Assembly (NCBI RefSeq): GCF_018070345.1
Contig: NZ_JAGPXX010000008.1
Coordinates: 124,001-188,000, forward strand
Direction of reading: 5' to 3'
Origin: Streptomyces sp. F63
GTDB taxonomy: Bacteria > Actinomycetota > Actinomycetes > Streptomycetales > Streptomycetaceae
DNA: 64,000 bases
In this document: piece after piece, positions 23,706-31,848 of the stretch
Layout: the number at the start of each line of letters is the position of its first letter
Position numbering within the stretch: position 1 is the stretch's first letter
Position numbers and translations under genes: made by a program
The notes under the pieces: generated by a model
Database searches by the model: none
What the model was told of the DNA's origin: nothing
The model's input: only the letters and a program-made list of their open reading frames with translations

Positions 23706-24446
23706 TCAGTGCCGGTCCGGCCGGCCCGCCAGGAGGTTGCCCGCCTTCGCACCGAGGCGGCCCCAGCGGGCGTCGTGCCGCCGGGCCCGCTCGGTGGCCC
23801 GGCGTCGGCGGCGCGAGCCCTCGGAGTAGAAGCGGCGGGCCCAGGGCGAGTCGGGGCGGGCGAGGCGCACGGCGGCGGTCCAGGCCACGGGCGGCAGAAA
23901 GACCCCGATCACCCCGAGCCGCAGCTTTCCCTTGGCGAAGGCCGTCACGACGATGAGAAAGTGCAGGGCCACGGTGAGGGCCAGCCCCGCCCGGTTGTCC
24001 TGCTCCGACTCGCTGACGTCGTCCACGCCCACCGGCAGCGCGCCGAGCAGCACCATGCCGACCGCGGCCGCGGTGAGGGTGACCGCCTCGACGGAGGCGC
24101 GGCCCTGCTGGGACCAGTAGACGTCGCTGAGGTAGAGCATCAGCGCGAACTCGTCCATGACCAGGCCCATTCCGGCGCCGAAGACGAGCGCCATCGCCGC
24201 CGCGCCGCCGCTCTCGTCCGCGAGGGCGGCCATCCCGAAGCCCCCGATGGCCGCCAGGACGATCCCGGGCACCATGTGGTGGATGTGCACCCGGCCGGTG
24301 CTGACGTTGCGGAACGGGCCGCGGCCGGCGCGGATGCTCCGGGTGATGCCGCGGGTGATCAGGAAGACGAGCACGAACCCGGCCAGGCTGAGCAGCAGGG
24401 GCAGCTTGCCCGGTTCCACGATGTTCCGATACCACCAGTCCCCCAT
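23706..24446 (-). CDS. Conserved actinobacterial integral membrane protein
   Basis: A 246-aa protein with about six hydrophobic segments (PLLLSLAGFVLVFLITRGI, VPGIVLAAIGGFGMAAL, AVGMVLLGALPVG, ALTVALHFLIVVTAF, GVIGVFLPPVAWTAA). A conserved HIHHMVPG motif follows the first helix and an acidic DEFALMLYLSDVYW sits in the middle. The C-terminus is Arg-rich and cytoplasmic (RFYSEGSRRRRRATERARR). It is widespread in streptomycetes but I know no assigned function. Confidence 0.75.
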   Translation of the reverse strand: MGDWWYRNIVEPGKLPLLLSLAGFVLVFLITRGITRSIRAGRGPFRNVSTGRVHIHHMVPGIVLAAIGGFGMAALADESGGAAAMALVFGAGMGLVMDEFALMLYLSDVYWSQQGRASVEAVTLTAAAVGMVLLGALPVGVDDVSESEQDNRAGLALTVALHFLIVVTAFAKGKLRLGVIGVFLPPVAWTAAVRLARPDSPWARRFYSEGSRRRRRATERARRHDARWGRLGAKAGNLLAGRPDRH

Positions 24447-24601
24447 GGGGCCGCCCTGTTCCGCTGTGCCGCTTTTCCGGCGGATTGATCCGGTCGGCGC
24501 TCACGATAATCCCCGGCCGGCCCGGGCGGCGCCCGGCGCGCAAGCGCCCCGGCGCGGAAGCCGGTGACCGGGCCACCGCTGCTGCGGGGCCGGCCGGGGG
24601 C

Positions 24602-24742
24602 TCAGGTCAGCAGCAGGAGGCCGGTCCCGAGCAGCAGCGCCGCGCACGCCGCCGCGGCAAGGACGAAGACGGTGCGCCGGCCGGCTCCGCGGAGGCGCAG
24701 AGCGAGGGCCAGCGGGCCCACCGGGGTGGTCTTGTTGTTCAC
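24602..24742 (-). CDS. Small single-helix membrane protein
   Basis: A 46-aa frame starting GTG 24742, preceded by AAGGAGAC at good spacing. It has a short basic N-terminus (LRLRGAGRR) and a C-terminal helix (TVFVLAAAACAALLLGTGLL). It lies 50 bp after the four-helix membrane protein and is likely the third gene of the ECF sigma operon. Function unknown. Confidence 0.5.
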   Translation of the reverse strand: MNNKTTPVGPLALALRLRGAGRRTVFVLAAAACAALLLGTGLLLLT

Positions 24743-24792
24743 GGTTGTCTCCTTGATCGTCTCGGTGTATCGGAAGGGCGTGGAGCCGGAGG

Positions 24793-25290
24793 TCAGGGCG
24801 TGTCCTGCCGCAGAGCGGACCGCAGCCGGAGCAGTTCGCGGCGATGGGACCGCGCCCGGGCCAGGGCGAGCCCCGCGGCGGTGACGAGGAGGACGCCGAC
24901 CGGGGCGGTGACCAGTACCCCGGCCGTGCCGGCGCGCACCGCGGCCAGCGCCGTTCCGGCCGCGCCGGTCGCCGCGGCGGCCACGAGCGCGAGCCGGGCC
25001 GCCAGGACCCGGTCCCGGGCATAGAGCGGCCGCCGCCTGCTCAGCACCCAGCCGGCGAAGGCCGCCCAGGCCAGCCCGATGGCGATGAGCCCGGCGAAGG
25101 CGGCCCGGGTGCGCACGGGCAGCGGATGCGGCTCGGTGGCCCAGAGCACCGCGATCAGTGCCGCGCCGCACCCTCCCGCCAGTCCCACGGCCACGTGACG
25201 GATCCGTGACCCCAGGGAGATCTCCGCGGCGAGCGCGCGCCGCAGCTCTTCGGGCACTCCCCGCCGGGCCGCGGGTTCCGGTTCCCTCAT
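24793..25290 (-). CDS. Membrane protein coupled to the ECF sigma factor (possible anti-sigma partner)
   Basis: A 165-aa protein beginning at ATG 25290 inside the sigma factor stop (ATGA). The soluble N-terminus (VPEELRRALAAEISLGSRIRH) is followed by about four helices (HVAVGLAGGCGAALIAVLW, AFAGLIAIGLAWAAFAGWVL, ALVAAAATGAAGTALAAV, VLVTAPVGVLLVTAAGLAL) and a basic tail. There is no HxxxCxxC zinc anti-sigma motif. Position suggests it holds the sigma factor at the membrane, which is inference. Confidence 0.65.
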   Translation of the reverse strand: MREPEPAARRGVPEELRRALAAEISLGSRIRHVAVGLAGGCGAALIAVLWATEPHPLPVRTRAAFAGLIAIGLAWAAFAGWVLSRRRPLYARDRVLAARLALVAAAATGAAGTALAAVRAGTAGVLVTAPVGVLLVTAAGLALARARSHRRELLRLRSALRQDTP

Positions 25291-25829
25291 CTCTCGTATC
25301 CCCTCTCGGCGAGGACGCCGCGCAACATGCGGCGCGCCCGGTGCAGCCTGCTCTTGACCGTGCCGGCCGGTACGCCGAGCACCTGCGCGCAGTCGGCCAG
25401 CGGAAGGTCCTGCAGGTGGAACAGGACCAGCACTTCGCGCTCCGGGGGCGGCAGCCCGCCCAGGCCGGCCTCCACCTGCATCGTCGTCAGCAGGCCGCCG
25501 AGAGAGTCGTCGACGACGGCGTCCGCTTCCTCCAGGAGGGTTTCCGGCGCCCGGTACGCCTGCCGCAGGTGGTCGGTCACCGCGCGCCGGGCGATGGTGA
25601 ACAGCCAGGGCGCGAACCGCTCCGGCTGCCGCAGCCGCGGCAGTCCGCGCATCACGGCGACCCACACGTCCTGGGTGAGATCGTCCGTGAGGTGCGGCGA
25701 TCCGGCCATGGCCCGCACATAGCGCCACAGCGGGCCGTGCCAGGCGCGCACCAGTTCGGGGAACGCCTCCCGTTCCCCGAGCTGGCAGCGCACCACCAGC
25801 AGTCCGTCACGCCGCGCGTCGCCGCTCAC
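25287..25829 (-). CDS. ECF-type RNA polymerase sigma factor
   Basis: A 180-aa sigma factor. GTG 25829 is preceded by GGGAGG; an upstream in-frame codon would add 22 residues. Region 2 (AFPELVRAWHGPLWRYVRAMAG, LTQDVWVAVMRGL, FAPWLFTIARRAVTDHLRQ) and region 4 (GLPPPEREVLVLFHLQDLPLADCAQVLG, VKSRLHRARRMLRGVL) are complete. It is the first gene of a coupled three-gene operon with two membrane proteins. The signal and regulon are not known. Confidence 0.9.
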   Translation of the reverse strand: MSGDARRDGLLVVRCQLGEREAFPELVRAWHGPLWRYVRAMAGSPHLTDDLTQDVWVAVMRGLPRLRQPERFAPWLFTIARRAVTDHLRQAYRAPETLLEEADAVVDDSLGGLLTTMQVEAGLGGLPPPEREVLVLFHLQDLPLADCAQVLGVPAGTVKSRLHRARRMLRGVLAERGYER

Positions 25830-26001
25830 CGCACCTCCCTCTCCCGTTCTTCCGCGTCCACCGGAACAGTCGGCGCGCGCGGAGAAAAGGTTCACGGCCC
25901 GGGTGACCGGCCGGGGGGCACGCTCCGGTGCGCCTTCCCGGGTCTGTGGGGGCGCCCTGCGGGGACGGGACGCGGAGGTGCCGGGGAACGGCCCGGCCGG
26001 C

Positions 26002-27054
26002 TCAGCTCAGGGCGGCGATGACGCGGAAGGAGGCGTCCTGCTTGAAGAGGTTCGAGCCGTCCGGCCGGTCGAGCCTCAGCTGGAAGTCGTGGTGGCGCAG
26101 GAAGCGGCCGGGAAAGTTGTACGACTCGAAGGTGATGGCGTCGGCGGCCATGCCCCGGGTGGCGCAGAAGGTGGCGTCCTGGCGGAAGGGGCCGGTGTCC
26201 CGCAGGGGGGAGACGCGGATGCGGAAGTCCTGCTGGCGCAGATAATGCCCGGCCGCCGTCTTGAACGAGTAGCACTTGTCGTCCGCGAGGCCCGGCATCA
26301 CGGTGAAGGTGGCGTCCTGGGCGTCGGCTTCGCCGGCCGGGCCGGAGCTGATCGGGTCGAGGAAGATACCGCCGTTGCGCTGGCGCAGATAGCGGTTGGG
26401 GTAGTTGACCGACTGGAACGAGCGGTTCGCCGTCGCGCCCTCCGCGGGCAGTCCGCCCTTCCCGCTGGGGCCCGGTGCCGGGGCGTTGGGCAGGGACGGG
26501 GTGGGCCGGGGGCGGGCCCCGGGCGGTGCCGGCGTCCCGGGCGCCGCGCCTGCCCCGCCCGCCGGGCCGTCGTCGCCGTCCGCGCCGATCATGTCCATTC
26601 CGAAGAACCACACCGTGCCCGCCAGTGAGGCGGCCAGCAGTCCGGCCAGCAGCAGGACCGGGTTCAGGGGCCAGTCGCGGAGGCGCCATCCGATGCGGCG
26701 CACCCGGCGGGCGGGCCGGGCAGCGGTGCCCTCGTCCTCCGGCAGCGGAAGGCCGTACTCCGACAGGTTCGGTGGCGGTCCGCCCGCCCTGCCGCCCTCC
26801 TTCCGGCGGCGCCGGCCACGGGCCGCGGGAGGCGGGGGCGGCGGGGGCATCAGGGGCCCGGACCCGTAGAAGGACCCGCCGGAGGCGGCTCCCACCAAGT
26901 CGTCGGCGCCCGGCGCGGCCCCCGGTCCCCCGCCGGTCGGGAACGCGCCGGTGTAGCCACCGGCGGGCCACTCCGCTCCGTCCTCCCAGTAGGGGGGCGC
27001 CCAAGCGGCCGGGTCCTGACCGGGGCCGTCGTCGCGTGGCGTGTCGGCTGTCAT
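26002..27054 (-). CDS. Membrane-anchored AbfB (CBM42) domain protein, copy 1
   Basis: A 350-aa protein starting ATG 27054. A long Pro/Gly-rich cytoplasmic part (1-115) is followed by one transmembrane helix (LNPVLLLAGLLAASLAGTVWFFG), a Pro-rich spacer with RPTPSLPNAPAP, and a ~135-residue AbfB domain. That domain shows repeated beta-trefoil motifs: RSFQSVNYPNRYLRQRNGGIFLD, CYSFKTAAGHYLRQQDFR, ITFESYNFPGRFLRHHDFQLRL. AbfB (CBM42) modules bind arabinose side chains; no catalytic domain is present. The next gene upstream is a paralogue with a similar promoter. Confidence 0.85.
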   Translation of the reverse strand: MTADTPRDDGPGQDPAAWAPPYWEDGAEWPAGGYTGAFPTGGGPGAAPGADDLVGAASGGSFYGSGPLMPPPPPPPAARGRRRRKEGGRAGGPPPNLSEYGLPLPEDEGTAARPARRVRRIGWRLRDWPLNPVLLLAGLLAASLAGTVWFFGMDMIGADGDDGPAGGAGAAPGTPAPPGARPRPTPSLPNAPAPGPSGKGGLPAEGATANRSFQSVNYPNRYLRQRNGGIFLDPISSGPAGEADAQDATFTVMPGLADDKCYSFKTAAGHYLRQQDFRIRVSPLRDTGPFRQDATFCATRGMAADAITFESYNFPGRFLRHHDFQLRLDRPDGSNLFKQDASFRVIAALS

Positions 27055-27099
27055 CCCGGGTCCTCCCAAGACTCTCTCTGACCAACGCACAGCCCTTGG

Positions 27100-27230
27100 G
27101 GCGGCAGCCTCCAGCCGGTGGCGGGAGCCCCCGGAGGCGCGGGCGAACGCGCGTCACAGTAGCCCAAATGACCTTCGGGGGAACACACTTCCTCTTCTAT
27201 AACTGCAGTAAGCAGCGCCCTCGGCCCGGC
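27100..27230 (-). promoter_or_regulatory. Promoter region of AbfB gene 1, similar to that of gene 2
   Basis: On the minus strand a GTGTTCCCCC block is followed about 20 nt later by GGCTACTGTG and then GCGCG. The AbfB copy-2 upstream region (28740-28800) has the same order: CTGTGTTGCTCCCC, a similar spacer, GGCTACTGTG, GCGCGC. TACTGT is the likely -10 and the GTGTT block the -35 region of a shared promoter class. Confidence 0.45.
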
Positions 27231-27280
27231 GCCCGGTCGCGGCCCCGGTCCGGCGGCGCTCAACCGGGAAGGGGTGGCGC

Positions 27281-28666
27281 TCACCCGAGGGGCGCGGTCA
27301 GCTGGAAGGAGATGTCGGCCCGGTAGAGCCCCGAGTGTTCCCACGGGTCGAGCCGCAGTTCGAAGTTGCGGTGCCGGAGAAAGCGGCCGGGCCGGTTGAC
27401 CGCCTCGAAGGAGACCGATCCGTGCCCGGCGGCCCCCTGGCGCATGCAGAAGGTCGCGTCCTCGCGGAACAGCCGGGAGCCGTCGTTGCCGGCCACCACG
27501 GCACGGAAGTCGCGGTGCCGCAGGTAGCGGCCGTCGAGTGTCCGGAAGGAGTGGCAGCGGCCGTCGGCGAGACCGGGGACGAGCGAGAAGGTGGCGTCCC
27601 GGGCGGCGCCGGAGGAGCCGACGGGGTCGAGGAAGACCCGGCCGTCGCGGTGACGCACGTACCGGTCCGGGTAGTTGACCGACCTCAGCGAGCGCTCCGA
27701 TCCGGTCCGCGCCGTGCCACCGCCGCTGATGCTGCCGCGCTCCTCCTTCGCGGCTCCCCCGCCGTCCCCGCCGTCCTCGCCGGCGCGGGAACCGGAGGAG
27801 GGGGCCGCGGCACGGGACGGGGAGGGCGCCGGGGATGCCGCGGAGGTGCGCGACGGGCTGGGTGAGGGGGAGGCGGTCTTCCTGGTGCCGGACGGCGAGT
27901 TCGAGGGTTCCTCCCCGGCGGCGTTCGGCAGGGACGGGGTGGGCCGGGGGGCGGCGTGCCAGGTCGGGTTGGCCGCGGAGCCGGCCCCCGCATCCGCGGG
28001 GCCGCCGCTGCCGCCGAACCACAGGGCCAGGGCCAGCACCGAGCCGATGACGAGACCGGAGACGGCCACCACCGGGACGAACGGCCGCGGCCGCGGGGCG
28101 TCCCGCGGCGGGAACGCCGAGCGGAACACCGGGTCGTCCGCGGCGGGCGGCGGCCCGGCGGGCCGGTCACGCCGCCACGGCGGAGGCGCGACCAGCGGCC
28201 GGTCGGCGGGCGCGGGCGGCCGTGAGGCGGGCGCGGGCCGCCGGTCGGGCCGGGAGGCGGACGCGGGGGACCCCGGGTCGCCGGCCGCGGGCCCCGCGGA
28301 ACCCGCGGAACCCGGGCTGCGGCCCGCGGACGCGGCGGGGCCGGGGGGCGGGCCGGCGGCCTCCGCGGTGACGGGGGCCGGGCCGGCCGGGGCGCCGGAC
28401 CGTGGTTCCGGCACGGGCCCGGGCACGGTTCCGCCGCCGGGCACGGTTCCGCCGCCGGACGGGGTGCCGTCGTCCGGGCCGTCGTCCGGGCCGCTCCCGG
28501 TGGCGTTCCCCGCCCGGTGCCCGGTGGCGGGCGGCTGCTCCCCGGCTTCCTCTTCTTCGAGGTACGGCGGTATCCGTACCTCCTGGTCCGGCCCCGGGGT
28601 GCCCGGCTCGGGTGTGCCCCGCTCCGGCTCCGTGCCGTCATGGCGTGCTTGGCGGCCGTCTGCCAA
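27281..28666 (-). CDS. Membrane-anchored AbfB (CBM42) domain protein, copy 2
   Basis: A 461-aa paralogue of the preceding gene. The start is uncertain; TTG 28666 with GAGAGGA nearby gives LADGRQARHDG. A long low-complexity Pro/Ala/Gly region (~30-225) precedes one helix (FVPVVAVSGLVIGSVLALALWFG), a spacer sharing RPTPSLPNA, then a Ser/Pro-rich stretch and the AbfB domain (RSLRSVNYPDRYVRHRDGRVFLD, CHSFRTLDGRYLRHRDFR, VSFEAVNRPGRFLRHRNFELRL). It probably displays an arabinose-binding module outside the membrane. It arose by tandem duplication, as the promoters are also similar. Confidence 0.8.
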   Translation of the reverse strand: MADGRQARHDGTEPERGTPEPGTPGPDQEVRIPPYLEEEEAGEQPPATGHRAGNATGSGPDDGPDDGTPSGGGTVPGGGTVPGPVPEPRSGAPAGPAPVTAEAAGPPPGPAASAGRSPGSAGSAGPAAGDPGSPASASRPDRRPAPASRPPAPADRPLVAPPPWRRDRPAGPPPAADDPVFRSAFPPRDAPRPRPFVPVVAVSGLVIGSVLALALWFGGSGGPADAGAGSAANPTWHAAPRPTPSLPNAAGEEPSNSPSGTRKTASPSPSPSRTSAASPAPSPSRAAAPSSGSRAGEDGGDGGGAAKEERGSISGGGTARTGSERSLRSVNYPDRYVRHRDGRVFLDPVGSSGAARDATFSLVPGLADGRCHSFRTLDGRYLRHRDFRAVVAGNDGSRLFREDATFCMRQGAAGHGSVSFEAVNRPGRFLRHRNFELRLDPWEHSGLYRADISFQLTAPLG

Positions 28667-28831
28667 CGGTGGTTCCTCTCTCGAACCCTTCCGGCGAGCG
28701 CACAGCGCGAAGCAGCCCGGATACGGGGCTGGTGGGGGGCGCGTGTGGGAGCGCGCGCCACAGTAGCCGAAACGGCCCGGGGAGCAACACAGTTCGCGGA
28801 GGAAGATCCGCAATCGCTTTCGCGGCGGTCC

Positions 28832-28987
28832 GGCAGGCCGGTGCACGGGCGCACAGGCGCGCGGAGCGGCCGGGGCCCGGGGACGGCCGGGCGGCCCGGG
28901 CGGCCGCACACGGCGCCGAGCCCCGCCCGGCGGCAGGCCCGGCAGGCCCGGCAGGCCGGTGCACGGGCGCACAGGCGCGCGGAGCGG
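28832..28987. repeat. 38-bp perfect direct repeat, two copies
   Basis: The same 38 bases (starting GGCAGGCCGGTGCACG) occur at 28832-28869 and 28950-28987, 118 bp apart, in the gene-free 334-bp gap between AbfB copy 2 and the LacI gene. Partial copies of the GGCAGGCC unit precede the second copy. Likely a local duplication. Confidence 0.75.
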
Positions 28988-29000
28988 GCGGGGGCGCGGT

Positions 29001-30065
29001 TCAGCCGCCCGGCGTCCCCCTCCGTGCCGGCCCCGTCGAGCCGCGGACGACCAGGTCCGGCTGGAAGACGAACTCCGTGCGCTGCACCGGGTTGCCCTCG
29101 ATCTCCTCCAGCAGGGCGCCGACCGCCGCCGTCGCCATCGACTGCACCGGCTGCCGCACCGTCGTCAGCGGAGGGTTGGTGAAGGCGATCAGCGGGGTGT
29201 CGTCGAAGCCGACCACGGAGATGTCGCCGGGCACGTCCAGCCCGCGCTGCCAGGCGGCCCGGATCACGCCGAGCGCCATCAGGTCGCTGCCGCACACCAC
29301 GCCCGTGCAGCCCTCGTCGATCAGCGCGCCCGCCGCGGCCTGTCCGCCCTCCAGGCCGAACAGCGTGTGCTGGACGCGCCGTTCGGCCTCCTCGCGGGGC
29401 TGCCCCAGGGATTCGCGCAGCTCCGCGACGAACCCCTCGGCCTTGCGCCGGGAGGGAACGAAGCGCTGCGGGCCGACGGCCAGGCCGATCCGTTCGTGCC
29501 CCAGCTCCACCAGGTGCCGTACGGCCATGCGGGCCGCCGAGCGGTCGTCGGGAGAGACGAAGGGAGCGGCGATGTGCTCGTTGTAGCCGTTGATGAGGAC
29601 GAACGGCACGCCGCGCGCCGTCAGCCGGGTGTAGCGGGCGGGATCGGTGGTGGTGTCGGCGTGCAGCCCGGACAGGAAGATGACGCCGGTGACGCCGCGC
29701 TCCTCCAGTTGCTCCACCAGTTCGTCCTCGGTGGCCCCGCCGGGCATCTGGGTGCAGAGCACCGGCGTGTAGCCGTACCCGGCCAGGGACTGCTCGATGA
29801 CCTGCGCGAAGGCCGGGAAGATCGGGTTGGTCAGCTCGGGGATCACGAGTCCGACGAGCCCGGCACTGCGCTGCCGCAGCCGCACCGGGCGTTCGTAGCC
29901 GAGGACGTCCAGCGCGGCCAGTACCTTCTGCCGGGTGGCACCGGCCACGCCCGCCTTGCCGTTGAGCACCCGGCTGACGGTCGCCTCGCTGACGGCCGCC
30001 TGGGCGGCGATGTCCGCGAGCCGCGGGGCGGCGGGTTCGCCGCCCCGCGGCATGGCCGTGGTCAC
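29001..30065 (-). CDS. LacI-family regulator (MalR paralogue 1)
   Basis: A 354-aa repressor-type regulator. GTG 30065 overlaps the stop of the GH13 gene (GTGA); ATG 30053 is an alternative. The LacI helix-turn-helix is RLADIAAQAAVSEATVSRVLNGK with hinge helix VLAALDVLGYERP, then a periplasmic-binding-like effector domain ending with ISVVGFDDTPLIAFTNPPLTTVRQP. It closely resembles the regulator at 37344. It is the last gene of malE-malF-malG-GH13-lacI and should respond to a maltodextrin. Confidence 0.9.
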   Translation of the reverse strand: MTTAMPRGGEPAAPRLADIAAQAAVSEATVSRVLNGKAGVAGATRQKVLAALDVLGYERPVRLRQRSAGLVGLVIPELTNPIFPAFAQVIEQSLAGYGYTPVLCTQMPGGATEDELVEQLEERGVTGVIFLSGLHADTTTDPARYTRLTARGVPFVLINGYNEHIAAPFVSPDDRSAARMAVRHLVELGHERIGLAVGPQRFVPSRRKAEGFVAELRESLGQPREEAERRVQHTLFGLEGGQAAAGALIDEGCTGVVCGSDLMALGVIRAAWQRGLDVPGDISVVGFDDTPLIAFTNPPLTTVRQPVQSMATAAVGALLEEIEGNPVQRTEFVFQPDLVVRGSTGPARRGTPGG

Positions 30066-31750
30066 GTCGTCCACCAGACGGCCGAGTCGGCGGGCAGCAC
30101 GGCGTCGCCGCCCTCCACGACGGCGCCGTCGCTGGCCAGCAGCACCCGGCCGGGCGCGGGGAGGCGCACGGGCCCGCCGGTGGTGTTGACGGTGCAGACG
30201 AAGGCGGTGGCCGGGGCCGCGCCGGTTCCGTCCGCCGGGGCGCGGCGGAAGGCGAGGACGCCCTCGGGCGCGTCCAGCCACTCCACCGCGTCCCCCGCGC
30301 CGAGCGCCGGGTGTTCGCGGCGCAGGGCGATCGCGGAGCGGTAGAGCTCCAGGGTGGAGGTCGGGTCGCCGGTCTGGGCCTCGACGCTGTACTTGGCCCA
30401 GACGTCGGGCTGCGGCAGCCAGCTCGGGCCGCCGGGCTCGGGCCCGAAGCCGTACGGGGCCTCGGTGCCGGACCACGGGATCGGCACCCGGCAGCCGTCG
30501 CGCAGGCCGTCCTGGCCGTTCTCCTTGAAGAAGGAGGGGTCCTGTCGAACCTCGTCGGGCAGGTCGGTGACCTCGGGCAGGCCCAGTTCCTCGCCCTGGT
30601 AGACGTACGCGGAACCGGGGAGGGCCAGCATCAGCAGGGCGGCGGCGCGGGCCCGGCGCAGTCCGCGCTCCGGGTCGCCGTCCGCGTAGCGGGTGGTGTG
30701 CCGCACGACGTCGTGGTTGGAGAGCACCCAGGTGGTGGGCGCGCCCACGGGCCGCATGGCGTCGAGCGAGTCGTCGACGGCCTCGCGCAGTCCGGCGGCG
30801 TTCCATCCGGCGCCCAGGTAGTGGAAGTTGAACGCCTGGTGGAGTTCGTCGGGGCGCAGGTAGAGGGCGGTGCGGTCGGCGCTGGGGGTCCAGGCCTCGG
30901 CGACGCCGATGCGCTCGCCCGCGTATTCGTCGAGGACCTTGCGCCAGGAGCGGTAGATCTCGTGGACACCGTCCTGGTCGAAGAACGGCAGCTGCTGGCT
31001 GCCGAGGAGCTTCAGCTGCTCGCCGCGGCCCATGTCGGGGAGTCCGTCGGCCTTGACGAGGCCGTGGGCGACGTCGATGCGGAAGCCGTCGGTGCCGAGG
31101 TCGAGCCAGAAGCGGAGGATGGAGCGGAACTCGTCCTGGACGGCCGGGTGCTCCCAGTTGAAGTCGGGCTGCTCGGGGGCGAAGAGGTGCAGGTACCACT
31201 CGCCCGGGCTGCCGTCGGGTTCGGTGGTGCGGGTCCAGGCGGGGCCGCCGAAGATGGACTCCCAGTCGTTGGGCGGGAGTTCGCCGCCCGTGCCCTTGCC
31301 GGGACGGAAGTGGAACCGCTCGCGGAGCGGTGAGCCGGGGCCCTCGCGCAGCGCCTGCCGGAACCAGACGTGCTGGTCGGAGCAGTGGTTGGGCACGAGG
31401 TCCACGATGATCCGCAGGCCCAGGGCGTGGGCCTCGCGGATGACCGCGGCGGCGTCGTCGAGGGTGCCGAACATCGGGTCGATGGCGCGGTAGTCGGCCA
31501 CGTCGTAGCCGGCGTCGGCCTGCGGGGAGGCGTAGAAGGGGCTGAGCCAGACGGCGTCCACGCCCAGCTCGGCGAGGTACGGGAGGCGGGTGCGCACCCC
31601 TTCCAGATCGCCCATGCCGTCGCCGTTTCCGTCGGCGAAGCTGCGTGGGTACACCTGGTAGATCACCGCGTCACGCCACCAGCCGGTGCGCTGGTCCGCG
31701 GTGGGGGCGGCGGAGCCGGACGGGGGCGTGCCGGTGAGGTCGTGGGTCAT
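30062..31750 (-). CDS. GH13 alpha-glucosidase (intracellular), copy 1
   Basis: A 562-aa enzyme starting ATG 31750, with no signal peptide. GH13 motifs: WWRDAVIYQVYPRSFADGNGDGMGDL, IIVDLVPNHCSDQHVWF, nucleophile Asp in DGFRIDVAHGLVK, acid/base Glu in GVAEAWTPS, and Asp in LSNHDVVRHTTR. This is the AglA-like alpha-glucosidase group. It should cleave imported maltose or maltodextrins to glucose. It lies 98 bp after malG and is coupled to the LacI gene. A second copy lies at 35540-37318. Confidence 0.9.
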   Translation of the reverse strand: MTHDLTGTPPSGSAAPTADQRTGWWRDAVIYQVYPRSFADGNGDGMGDLEGVRTRLPYLAELGVDAVWLSPFYASPQADAGYDVADYRAIDPMFGTLDDAAAVIREAHALGLRIIVDLVPNHCSDQHVWFRQALREGPGSPLRERFHFRPGKGTGGELPPNDWESIFGGPAWTRTTEPDGSPGEWYLHLFAPEQPDFNWEHPAVQDEFRSILRFWLDLGTDGFRIDVAHGLVKADGLPDMGRGEQLKLLGSQQLPFFDQDGVHEIYRSWRKVLDEYAGERIGVAEAWTPSADRTALYLRPDELHQAFNFHYLGAGWNAAGLREAVDDSLDAMRPVGAPTTWVLSNHDVVRHTTRYADGDPERGLRRARAAALLMLALPGSAYVYQGEELGLPEVTDLPDEVRQDPSFFKENGQDGLRDGCRVPIPWSGTEAPYGFGPEPGGPSWLPQPDVWAKYSVEAQTGDPTSTLELYRSAIALRREHPALGAGDAVEWLDAPEGVLAFRRAPADGTGAAPATAFVCTVNTTGGPVRLPAPGRVLLASDGAVVEGGDAVLPADSAVWWTT

Positions 31751-31848
31751 GTCATCCCTGAGTCTCGGGGAGCGCGGCGGCCGCGGCGGGGGTGTGGCCG
31801 CGGCGGCCGCCGGGTGGCTGGTGGGGGTGGGTAAGCGGCCGGTCCCGG

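Noticed and set aside
28832..28987. CRISPR-like direct repeats
   Set aside because: Only two 38-bp copies with a 80-bp gap of low-complexity GC-rich sequence; not a CRISPR array.
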